From Elusimicrobiota bacterium (GTDB lineage: Bacteria > Elusimicrobiota > Elusimicrobia > 2-02-FULL-39-32): a stretch of 5,843 bases of DNA. How positions within the stretch are numbered: position 1 is the first letter of the stretch; every line of letters starts with the position of its first letter. The stretch spans positions 1 through 5,843 of the forward strand of contig JAHFBY010000141.1 of assembly GCA_023249835.1 (NCBI GenBank). Reading direction: 5' to 3'. The position numbers and the translations under genes are program-made. A model generated the notes under the pieces. The model searched no databases and was not told where the DNA came from. It worked only from the letters and a program-made list of their open reading frames with translations. This document shows, piece after piece, positions 1 to 5,567 of the stretch.

Positions 1-377
1 TAAATAACGCGATTAATGCTATTGTTGCGCACGGTTTGCGCGGTCGCTCGCGTGCGGATCACTGGAATGTTGAGCCGCCGGTATATTGTCCAAGCGATCC
101 AATGGGTAGAACCGGTATGCGCCACTAAAACGTCGGGCTTAACCTTTAAAGTGTGGTATGCAATTGTCATGAGGTTATAGACCGCGTCCCAACTTTTTCG
201 TCCGGCAATGGGGATTACCCGCATCCCATCGTTTAAGGCTTTTTTGTGCGAGAGCGAATCTTTTTGACAAGCCAGCCAAACTTCGTGGCCCAAATTTTCG
301 TGGCTGTTCATGCAGTCAAAAGCATAAGACGCCAGAGCGCTCCACCACGGTATATCAATTAAATGCAAGATCCTCAT
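1..377 (-). CDS. Glycosyltransferase, GT4-like (N-terminal part; gene runs off the window)
   Basis: The first 125 residues are visible, starting MRILHLIDIPWW. They look like the N-terminal Rossmann (acceptor) half of a GT-B glycosyltransferase of the GT4 group. The signs are the MRILHL opening strand, the later 'NLGHEVWLACQKDS' (residues 29-41), 'VKPDVLVAHTGSTH' (79-92) and 'IPVIRTRA' (104-111). The nucleotide-sugar-binding C-terminal half lies outside the window, so donor and linkage cannot be told. The ATG overlaps the TGA of the heptosyltransferase gene as ATGA (377-374), and there is no good ribosome binding site close to it, so translation is probably coupled. Its place at the end of a Kdo/heptose operon suggests that it adds a sugar to the LPS core at the cytoplasmic membrane. 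That role is inference from context. Confidence 0.8.
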   Translation of the reverse strand, partial: MRILHLIDIPWWSALASYAFDCMNSHENLGHEVWLACQKDSLSHKKALNDGMRVIPIAGRKSWDAVYNLMTIAYHTLKVKPDVLVAHTGSTHWIAWTIYRRLNIPVIRTRATAQTVRNNSINRVI

Positions 378-1828
378 GTTTTTAGATATTTCCTGCAGGC
401 GCTTACCACCATGTCGCTCGTGATCTTTTTCATGCATTCAAAATGTTCCAGCGGGCAGCGGTTTCCCCCGTGTAAGGCGCAAGGCCGGCACTCCAAATCC
501 ACTTGCACAACCGCACTCTGATCGCCATAGGGGAAAAATCCCAGCTCCTTGGTGGTGGGGCCAAAGATCGCCACCACCGGCACTTTATAGGCGCAGGCGA
601 TGTGCATGGGGCCCGAATCGTTGGTCAGAAATAACGCGCAGCGCTTGATCATGCGCGTTAAGGTCTTTAAATCGGTTTGGGCGCAGAGGTTCACGGTTTT
701 GTCTTTGCGCTTAATATTTTGGTAGGTTTTATCCACCGCCTCTTGGTCCGCGCGACCGCCAAAGAGGATGAGGGTTGAACCTGTTTCCTCAATTAACTTG
801 TCCGCCACCTCCGCAAACCGTTCGGGCAGCCAGCGCTTGGTCCGCCAGACCGATCCCGGGTTCATGCCGATCCAGTTTCCCCGGCTCGGGATTTTGTGCG
901 CACTTAAAAAATCGTCCAGCAATGGATCGTTTTTGTCATCCGGTAGGGAGAGCTCGGGCTTGACGCCGCTGATGCCAATGACCGACAATAGCTTCATGTT
1001 TCGTTCCGCGTCGTGCGTCCCCCACTCAAAGGGCACGACGTGGGTGAGAAAAAATTTCCCCTGGCTACGGCTAAAACCAATGCGTTGGGGCACGCGGGCC
1101 AGCCAAATTAAAAACGCGCTGCGAAACGACCGGTGCGGGATGATCGCGGTGTCGTATCGTCCTTTCAAGCGCTGGGACCATTTCCATAGCGACCTGCCGC
1201 TTCTCTCAGCGCCGCGCTTGTCAAAGACCAAGACTTGGTCCACTTGTTTATTCCCCTCAAAAATGTCTTTGGTCTGGGGCGTGCAGAGCACCGTGATTTG
1301 AGATTTGGGCAGGGATTGTTTAATGGCGTCGAACAACGGAGTGGTGAGCACGGCGTCGCCTAAAAATGCGGTTTGCACCACCAAAATGTTTTGCGCGGAA
1401 ATTTTCGCGCGGCCCAGGGTTTCGAGCGCGTCCAAATAACGGTCCACGGTGTGGCGGTCCAACTCCGGGCTTTGGATGCGGCGGGAGACAAACATCCTGC
1501 GGATCCAAGCCGCTTTTTTGTAGCGCAGGACTTGGCCGGCGCCCGAAAAAAACGAGATCAGGCGCGACCGCAAATTAGCGTGCAAATCAATAACTGTGGT
1601 AAATCGCTCTTGGCGCACCCGCTGGATGAAGCGCCATACGCTTTCCCCTTCGGCCAACTTTAAAAGCAAGTCGATGTTGGGGTTTCCTTCCAGGATCCCA
1701 GCGTATTTTTCTTTGACCGCCACGGTCACTTTGCAGCCGGGTTTGAGTTCCTTTAAGTTGCGGTAGACCGGAGTGGTGAGGATGATATCTCCTAAAGAGG
1801 AAAAGCGAATAACCAAAATATTTTCCAT
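374..1828 (-). CDS. ADP-heptose:LPS heptosyltransferase (GT9) with duplicated N-terminal domain
   Basis: This is a 484-aa GT9 heptosyltransferase, which transfers heptose from an ADP-heptose donor to the LPS inner core. Residues 147-484 form a complete enzyme of the usual size (about 340 aa). It has 'LGDAVLTTP' with the conserved Asp158, 'NPGSVWRTKRWL' (323-334), 'LILFGG' (353-358), 'NDSGPMHIA' (403-411), and the Cys-rich tail CRPC...C...C (447-465) seen in WaaF-type members. Residues 3-139 are an extra copy of the N-terminal acceptor domain, with its own 'LGDIILTTP' (Asp14), placed in front without a matching C-terminal half. The reading frame runs unbroken through both copies. The start is one base after the waaA stop (TAAAATG) with no clear ribosome binding site, which suggests coupling; the end overlaps the next gene by ATGA. 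WaaF versus WaaC or another GT9 specificity cannot be settled here. Confidence 0.93.
   Translation of the reverse strand: MENILVIRFSSLGDIILTTPVYRNLKELKPGCKVTVAVKEKYAGILEGNPNIDLLLKLAEGESVWRFIQRVRQERFTTVIDLHANLRSRLISFFSGAGQVLRYKKAAWIRRMFVSRRIQSPELDRHTVDRYLDALETLGRAKISAQNILVVQTAFLGDAVLTTPLFDAIKQSLPKSQITVLCTPQTKDIFEGNKQVDQVLVFDKRGAERSGRSLWKWSQRLKGRYDTAIIPHRSFRSAFLIWLARVPQRIGFSRSQGKFFLTHVVPFEWGTHDAERNMKLLSVIGISGVKPELSLPDDKNDPLLDDFLSAHKIPSRGNWIGMNPGSVWRTKRWLPERFAEVADKLIEETGSTLILFGGRADQEAVDKTYQNIKRKDKTVNLCAQTDLKTLTRMIKRCALFLTNDSGPMHIACAYKVPVVAIFGPTTKELGFFPYGDQSAVVQVDLECRPCALHGGNRCPLEHFECMKKITSDMVVSACRKYLKT
974..1822 (-). repeat. Diverged tandem duplication of the GT9 N-terminal domain inside the heptosyltransferase gene
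   Basis: Copy A (residues 3-139, bases 1822-1412) and copy B (residues 147-285, bases 1390-974) cover the same structural span. An ungapped alignment of their first 60 residues, from NILVIRFSSLGD and NILVVQTAFLGD, gives 21 identities (35%). The shared positions include LGD, LTTP and EGN. Later anchors also align: His83/His232, Arg87-Ser88/Arg236-Ser237, and H126...G139 with H272...G285, which is where the N-terminal domain hands over to the linker. At the DNA level the two copies share only short runs, such as cggagtggtgag on the plus strand. The duplication is therefore old, or the copies came from two paralogous heptosyltransferase genes. Confidence 0.85.
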
Positions 1829-1829
1829 T

Positions 1830-3770
1830 TTATAGGTAGGCCGCTAATTGTTCCATGGTCTTTTCCGTGGCTTGGCCAAAGAAACTTTCTACCGCGCGTT
1901 TAGCGTTAGCCCCCAGTTTTAGAGCGCGCGCAGGCTGCTCTAAGAGCGTGAGGACCGTTTCCCCCAGTTCGCGGGAATTTTTAACTTGCAGCGCCGCCCC
2001 TTTGGCCAGCAGCATCTCGGCAGGCTCCTGAAAATTTTCCATGTGCGGTCCAAACAGGATCGGTTTGCTAAACCAGGCAGGCTCAATGGGGTTTTGTCCG
2101 CCGTGCGGGATGAGCGAACCGCCAATAAAGACCAGGGTGGCTTGGGCGTAAGCTTGCCAAAGGTCTCCGAAACTGTCCCAAATTATGATCTCGGCTTCTC
2201 CTTCTTGGGTCTTTAAGCGCGAGCGCGCGTTTTGGGAAAAGATGTACTTTTGTATTTTTGGCAAGTTTTCAAAATGGCGGGGCGCAAAGATCATCCGCAG
2301 TTCCGGCTTTTTAGCGCGCGCAGCAAAATAGGCGTCCAGGACGCTTTTTTCTTCCCCTTCCCGAACGCTGCCGCATACGAGCAAAGGCGAGTTCGGCGCT
2401 GCGGCGGCAAGGCCAGCTTTTTCCGGGACCAAGTCCCAGGGCAGAAAATCATACTTTAAGTTGCCGGTAACCCTAATTTTGTCCCGGTCCATGCCGATGC
2501 GTCCAAACCGTTCGCCGTCCATTTTTTCGCGCGCGCAAACAAAGTCAACGTGTTCCATGAGCGGTTGGCTCCAAAACGGAACCAGTCCGTAGCGCCGGGC
2601 GCTTTTTTGGGAAACGCGGCCGTTAACGATGACGATCCGGGCGCCCGCTCCTTTGGCGAACCGCAGCCAGTTCGGCCAAATTTCTGATTCCAACAAGATG
2701 AGCAATTGAGGGCGCAATTTGCGTAAAAATGGACCCATCACCCAGGGCAAATCCATCGGCGCCAAAGCTATGTTGGGGCACAACTGCATGCGCCGCGCCT
2801 CTTTAATGCCGCTCACGGTGGTAGAGGTGAAATAGATTGAGCGTTCGGGATATTTTTGTTTGAGCGCGCGAATTAAGGGGTAAGCGCCGCGGCATTCTCC
2901 CAGGCTGGCCGCATGGATCCAAATTGGCTGCGTTGGGGTCAAATCTGTTTTTACCCGACCGAGCCTTTCTTCTAATCCATCGAAAATTTCCGCGCTGAAG
3001 CTTTTCGGGTAGCGAATGAACAGGGACAAAAGGATAAAGGGCGAAAATAAGACCATGCCGCAGCTATAAAAGAGGAAGATCAGCGGAGCGCAGAGCGGGC
3101 GCACTTGCGCGAAAATTTTGTCCGCGCTGGCGGTGGCAGAGTTTAATTCCCCCGCCAGTTCAACGGATTTAGCGTCAATTGAATCCTCTTTTTCCACCTG
3201 CACCGGCTGGCCGTAGCAAAAGACGAAATGGTTGAAAGGCATGGGTACCCAGTAATCGTCCCACCCGCGAAAAATAAGTTTGCGCTTCACTGAGCAGCTC
3301 ACCGGCAAAATAGGTTTGCCGGTTTTTTGCGCGATGTAAAGGATTCCCGGAGCCACTGTTTTTTGCGGTCCGCGGGGACCGTCTGGAGTCATGGCCACTT
3401 GCCGGCCAAGGTCTAAGATGCGTTTAAGTTCAACTAAGGCTCGGGCGCCGCCGCGCGATGATGAGCCCCGCACCGTGAGGTTTCCGGAGAGGTGCACGAC
3501 CCGGGCGATATATTCTCCATCTTTACTTTGCGAGATGAGGTTACTGATCCCTTTGTTGCGATGGGCCCAAGGAATGAGCAGTTGGCGTCCGTGCCAAAAG
3601 GAATTAATGTAGGAGGTTTGTTTTTTTTCTAAGGTCTCTTTGACTTGCGGGTTAAGCCAGGTGCTTTTAGAGGTGATCCCAACAAATTTTAGGTACAGCC
3701 AGGCAAGGCGCGGTATGAGGGAAGCCTCCCCTGAAGGGGACGAAGTCTCACTCCGTGAAACGGTCCCCAC
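1830..3770 (-). CDS. waaA: Fusion of DUF374-type acyltransferase and Kdo transferase (WaaA/KdtA)
   Basis: This is a 646-aa two-domain protein. Residues about 20-215 match the DUF374/LPLAT acyltransferase family: WHGR (59-62), SQSKDGE (80-86), RGSSSRGG (101-108) and TPDGPRGP (128-135). Residues about 227-646 are a full-length Kdo transferase, which moves Kdo from CMP-Kdo to lipid A precursors. It opens with a membrane anchor (227-253) and has HAASLGE (286-292; Glu292 fits the catalytic base), ESEIWPN (361-367), GNLKYD (436-441), GSVREGEE (467-474) and GGSLIPHGGQNPIEPA (550-565). The start is GTG at 3770, about 10 nt after AAAGGA. It is the first ATG/GTG/TTG in this frame, which stays open upstream to a TGA at 3872-3870. 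The first ~17 residues come from a palindromic element and have no family match. Both domains are clear; whether the acyltransferase acts on lipid A or a phospholipid is not. Confidence 0.93.
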   Translation of the reverse strand: MGTVSRSETSSPSGEASLIPRLAWLYLKFVGITSKSTWLNPQVKETLEKKQTSYINSFWHGRQLLIPWAHRNKGISNLISQSKDGEYIARVVHLSGNLTVRGSSSRGGARALVELKRILDLGRQVAMTPDGPRGPQKTVAPGILYIAQKTGKPILPVSCSVKRKLIFRGWDDYWVPMPFNHFVFCYGQPVQVEKEDSIDAKSVELAGELNSATASADKIFAQVRPLCAPLIFLFYSCGMVLFSPFILLSLFIRYPKSFSAEIFDGLEERLGRVKTDLTPTQPIWIHAASLGECRGAYPLIRALKQKYPERSIYFTSTTVSGIKEARRMQLCPNIALAPMDLPWVMGPFLRKLRPQLLILLESEIWPNWLRFAKGAGARIVIVNGRVSQKSARRYGLVPFWSQPLMEHVDFVCAREKMDGERFGRIGMDRDKIRVTGNLKYDFLPWDLVPEKAGLAAAAPNSPLLVCGSVREGEEKSVLDAYFAARAKKPELRMIFAPRHFENLPKIQKYIFSQNARSRLKTQEGEAEIIIWDSFGDLWQAYAQATLVFIGGSLIPHGGQNPIEPAWFSKPILFGPHMENFQEPAEMLLAKGAALQVKNSRELGETVLTLLEQPARALKLGANAKRAVESFFGQATEKTMEQLAAYL

Positions 3771-3775
3771 AGGGG
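3727..3775. repeat. Palindromic element with nested hairpins at the start of the waaA fusion gene
   Basis: The core is a 33-base inverted repeat (3736-3768). Outer arms ggggac/gtcccc enclose inner arms gtctcac/gtgaaac around a tcc loop, with one G-U pair in the inner stem of the mRNA. It is flanked by two small hairpins: tcccct-ga-agggga (3727-3740) and cccc-aca-gggg (3765-3775), which share arm bases with the core and so compete with it. The element contains the GTG start codon and encodes roughly the first 15 residues of the acyltransferase domain, in a low-complexity Ser/Thr-rich stretch. Its form resembles a short mobile palindromic repeat, but only one copy is in the window. It could also be a translational control structure. 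Confidence 0.6.
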
Positions 3776-3784
3776 GCTCATCCT

Positions 3785-4384
3785 TTAGGAAACTTTTGCA
3801 TGTTTCTTCGCGTGACTCATCCAGAAACAGCAGAAAGCGCTGGTAAATTGTGGGAAAATCACCCCGTCCTCATTCATAATAATGTCCGCTTTACCTGAAT
3901 CCAGTTGTGCTAAAGTCAGTTTGAGGAGTTCTTGACTGATCGGGGCGCTCGCGGAAAGTTCGCAGTTGTCCTCTTTGCATTCCTCTTCGATTAAACGCAA
4001 CACAAAATTATTGCACTGTTCCAAAGATTCTCTGGCTACAGCCTGCAGCAGCGACTCCCAGACCAGATCATTATTAAGCCTGGCCTGTTCCAGGTTTTGT
4101 TCAATGCCGATGCCGATAGTGCTAATGATCACCGAAAGAGTGATCGCCTGTTTGGACGCTCCTTGCCACAGGGGTTCAAGCGGTTCGGGGGTTTCTGGCT
4201 TAGAATAGGAAACGTAGAGGGATGAGGGGACGATTTTATCCAAACTCTTATTGATCGCTTCGTCTACCTTTTTTTCCAGCTCTTCTTCGCTCAGATGCGC
4301 CTCTGCGGGGACGCGCTTTTTCGCTTCGCGGAACGCATAGGACGGACGGATATTGATGCGGTACTTCTTAATTTTTTTGATCAT
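3785..4384 (-). CDS. Uncharacterised 199-aa protein, possibly related to the MetH activation-domain fold
   Basis: I do not recognise this protein with confidence. It has a basic start (MIKKIKKYRINIRP), an acidic helical stretch (31-50), a short strand region 'SSLYVSYSKPE' (54-64), a hydrophobic strand 'AITLSVIISTIGIGIE' (80-95), then a long helix with Asn104-Asn105-Asp106 and Cys124, and a late 'GKADIIMNEDGVIFP' (164-178). This order loosely resembles the activation domain of cobalamin-dependent methionine synthase and its stand-alone homologues, but the Gly/Pro-rich motif expected after the long helix is missing. There is no signal peptide or clear membrane segment. The ATG overlaps the yajC TGA (ATGA), so it is probably co-translated. 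The final residues 179-199 (many Cys, His, Lys) look unnatural, and the -1 frame over the same bases reads more like protein; the true C-terminus may differ. Confidence 0.75.
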   Translation of the reverse strand: MIKKIKKYRINIRPSYAFREAKKRVPAEAHLSEEELEKKVDEAINKSLDKIVPSSLYVSYSKPETPEPLEPLWQGASKQAITLSVIISTIGIGIEQNLEQARLNNDLVWESLLQAVARESLEQCNNFVLRLIEEECKEDNCELSASAPISQELLKLTLAQLDSGKADIIMNEDGVIFPQFTSAFCCFWMSHAKKHAKVS

Positions 4385-4752
4385 TTATTAACGATTTCGC
4401 CGTTCACTGCCACGGGTAAGGTCGCAGATTCAGGGGTGGTCAACACTTCGCTGACCGCGCTCTTTTGAATCCGAGCTTTTACGTTTTCTGATAACTTGAT
4501 GTCCAGGTTAGATTCGCCCACGCCTACAATCACGGCGTAGAAGCCCGAAGAGGTGATGATCCGGTCCCCTTTTTTTAATTCGTTGATCATTTTTTTCAGC
4601 GCCTTAGCTTTTTGATTTTGCGGGCGGATCATCAAAAAGTAAAAGAAGATGAGGAAGACCACGAACAAAGGTATCGGGTGCATGAAAAATGGAACTTCCG
4701 GCTGCGCCTTAGCCGCTGTCGCAACGCCTTCTGCATAAAGTAATGAAATCAT
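4381..4752 (-). CDS. yajC: Preprotein translocase accessory subunit YajC
   Basis: This 123-aa protein has the YajC layout: a short N-terminal segment, one membrane helix (about residues 22-42), then the family signature FLMIRPQNQK (39-48). A small cytoplasmic domain follows with LKKGDRIITSSGF (59-71) and DIKLSENVKARIQKSAV (84-100). YajC binds SecDF-YidC and the Sec translocon in the inner membrane. Its length is normal, with about 20 extra residues at the C-terminus. The ATG at 4752 is well supported by AAGGAGG five bases upstream. It is the first gene of the LPS operon and overlaps the next gene by four bases. The usual neighbour secD does not follow it. Confidence 0.95.
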   Translation of the reverse strand: MISLLYAEGVATAAKAQPEVPFFMHPIPLFVVFLIFFYFLMIRPQNQKAKALKKMINELKKGDRIITSSGFYAVIVGVGESNLDIKLSENVKARIQKSAVSEVLTTPESATLPVAVNGEIVNK

Positions 4753-4757
4753 AATTT

Positions 4758-4782
4758 CCTCCTTGAATTTTTTACTATTATA
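4758..4782 (-). promoter_or_regulatory. Extended -10 promoter and strong ribosome binding site of the yajC operon
   Basis: Reading the minus strand, TGATATAAT gives a perfect -10 hexamer (4782-4777) preceded by the TG of an extended -10. No good -35 is seen at 16-18 bases (AGTAGG at 17), which is acceptable for an extended -10 promoter. Transcription should begin near 4770. The ribosome binding site AAGGAGG (4764-4758) lies five bases from the yajC ATG. This is the only convincing promoter for the five-gene LPS operon in the window. Confidence 0.7.
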
Positions 4783-4803
4783 TCAAAATTTTTCACTAAC
4801 CTA

Positions 4804-4835
4804 CTAAACCCTAAACACCCTAAACGACTCTAAAT
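4804..4835. repeat. Imperfect CTAAAC array upstream of the yajC promoter
   Basis: ctaaac occurs at 4804-4809, 4811-4816 and 4820-4825, and ctaaat at 4830-4835, giving spacings of 7, 9 and 10 bases. On the transcribed strand these read GTTTAG, just upstream of the -10 region. The array is short and irregular. It could bind a regulator or be simple low-complexity DNA. Confidence 0.4.
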
Positions 4836-4875
4836 CATCAACCAGGAAATTCTCTTTTGTCTGGAACTTATTTCT

Positions 4876-5124
4876 TTAATATTCATCTATATGTTCGTAA
4901 ACTATGGTCTTAAGCATCGTTTGATAGCCCAGGCCGCGTTTCATTGCCTTTTGTTTTAATTTATCTACTAAAGCAGGGTCTATAAAAATAGACGTTAGTT
5001 TCTGTTTCGATTTTGGGCTAAGAAGGATCCCTGACCCGCTGCGAGACAGATCCTCCCCTAAATCTTTACGCAGGAATTCAGAGACTTGAGTATCTTTAAT
5101 GCGAGTTTGTTTTATACGTTTCAT
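4876..5124 (-). CDS. brnA: BrnA/CopG-type ribbon-helix-helix antitoxin
   Basis: This is an 82-aa antitoxin of a type II toxin-antitoxin pair. The C-terminal half is a ribbon-helix-helix DNA-binding fold: beta strand KLTSIFIDP (42-50), helix A ALVDKLKQKAMKRG (51-64), and helix B starting at YQTMLKTIVYEHI (67-79). The N-terminal half (residues 1-40, with SEFLRKDLGEDL at 15-26) is probably the part that binds and neutralises the toxin. The ATG sits inside the 3' end of the toxin gene, with a 29-base overlap, and has AAGGAG ten bases upstream. The toxin-first order and the overlap are typical of brnTA. By family precedent BrnA dimers repress their own promoter; a palindrome fit for this lies over the toxin promoter. 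Confidence 0.85.
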   Translation of the reverse strand: MKRIKQTRIKDTQVSEFLRKDLGEDLSRSGSGILLSPKSKQKLTSIFIDPALVDKLKQKAMKRGLGYQTMLKTIVYEHIDEY

Positions 5125-5440
5125 AACGTTTTTGCTCCTTCTGTCTCATTTTTCTACAAGAAATGGGTCTTATTTTTTCACTTCTCGTTGTGAATATAAG
5201 CGCAAGATCACGGTCCTTCCAATCTGTTCCAAGTAACAAGTATCGGTTTTCGGCATGTTCAGGTTCAATAATTTTGCCTTCAAAAATATACTCATTGCTG
5301 AATATGCTCTCAATCTCCTGCCACTCAACACCGTGTTTATGATTTTTGTTCTTATTTCCTGAATCCCAGTCAAAGTTGTCTGGTTCCGGATCAAAGTTAG
5401 TTAACCAACACTGCATTTCAATATCAGCAATTAGTTTCAC
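5096..5440 (-). CDS. brnT: BrnT-type ribonuclease toxin
   Basis: This 114-aa protein matches the BrnT toxin family (RelE-like fold; an RNase that blocks translation). Motifs in order: NFDWD (22-26), KNHKHGVEWQE (32-42), the ENRYLLLG strand (64-71), and LIFTTRSEKIRPISCRK (81-97) followed by the basic helix KEQKRYE (101-107). BrnT proteins are usually about 90 aa starting near FxWD; here about 20 extra residues precede it. I use GTG at 5440 because GGGAG lies six bases upstream. ATG at 5416 is an alternative but has no ribosome binding site. The gene overlaps brnA by 29 bases, with its stop inside the antitoxin. The pair is more AT-rich than its neighbours. Confidence 0.88.
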   Translation of the reverse strand: MKLIADIEMQCWLTNFDPEPDNFDWDSGNKNKNHKHGVEWQEIESIFSNEYIFEGKIIEPEHAENRYLLLGTDWKDRDLALIFTTRSEKIRPISCRKMRQKEQKRYETYKTNSH

Positions 5441-5457
5441 TGATTTCTCCCAGAGTT

Positions 5458-5486
5458 ATTATACATATGTATTATATATATGTCAA
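5458..5486 (-). promoter_or_regulatory. Consensus sigma-70 promoter of brnTA with palindromic candidate operator
   Basis: Reading the minus strand, TTGACA (5486-5481), a 17-base spacer and TATAAT (5463-5458) make a perfect consensus promoter. The 12-base perfect palindrome ATACATATGTAT (5461-5472) covers half of the -10 and part of the spacer, a natural place for antitoxin repression. Transcription should begin near 5451, right at the GGGAG ribosome binding site (5451-5447), so the leader would be only about 11 bases. Confidence 0.85.
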
Positions 5487-5567
5487 GGTCCAGCTTCACT
5501 TGCGCAGCAGTTCTAGACGTGGTAATTTACTATCCAAGTAGGGCATTCGTAATTGTTGGCTCTTCAA

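Noticed and set aside
768..1301. Plus-strand open frame of 177 codons
   Set aside because: It lies wholly antisense to the heptosyltransferase, has no ribosome binding site or family-like motifs, and its composition (runs of Ser, Arg, Pro) is that of a shadow frame.
1366..1663. Two overlapping plus-strand open frames of 70 and 96 codons
   Set aside because: Both are antisense to the duplicated GT9 domain region and rich in Gly/Arg/Pro or lacking any recognisable pattern. The minus-strand protein explains the region.
3689..3781. Minus-strand ATG directly after the 199-aa gene stop (TAAAGGATG), giving a 30-codon frame
   Set aside because: It is out of frame with the acyltransferase domain, ends at TAA 3691-3689, and AGG touches the ATG with no spacing. 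A small leader peptide is possible but unsupported.
3640..3846. Plus-strand open frame of 68 codons running through the palindromic element
   Set aside because: It is antisense to the junction of two minus-strand genes; the palindrome keeps several frames open by chance, and there is no start signal.
3966..4208. Plus-strand open frame of 80 codons
   Set aside because: It is antisense to the 199-aa gene and shows no family features or ribosome binding site.
4801..4836. Telomere-like CCCTAAA repeat
   Set aside because: The units are irregular, only four copies exist, and the region is inside a bacterial operon context. The likeness to eukaryotic telomere repeats is chance.
4836..4875. Possible intrinsic terminator after brnA
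   Set aside because: Only a weak CCAG/CTGG pairing with an A-rich interior is present, with no GC-rich stem and no U tract following it.
5170..5394. Minus-strand open frame of 74 codons inside brnT
   Set aside because: It is an alternative frame of the same bases; the brnT frame carries all the family motifs and overlaps brnA in the expected way.
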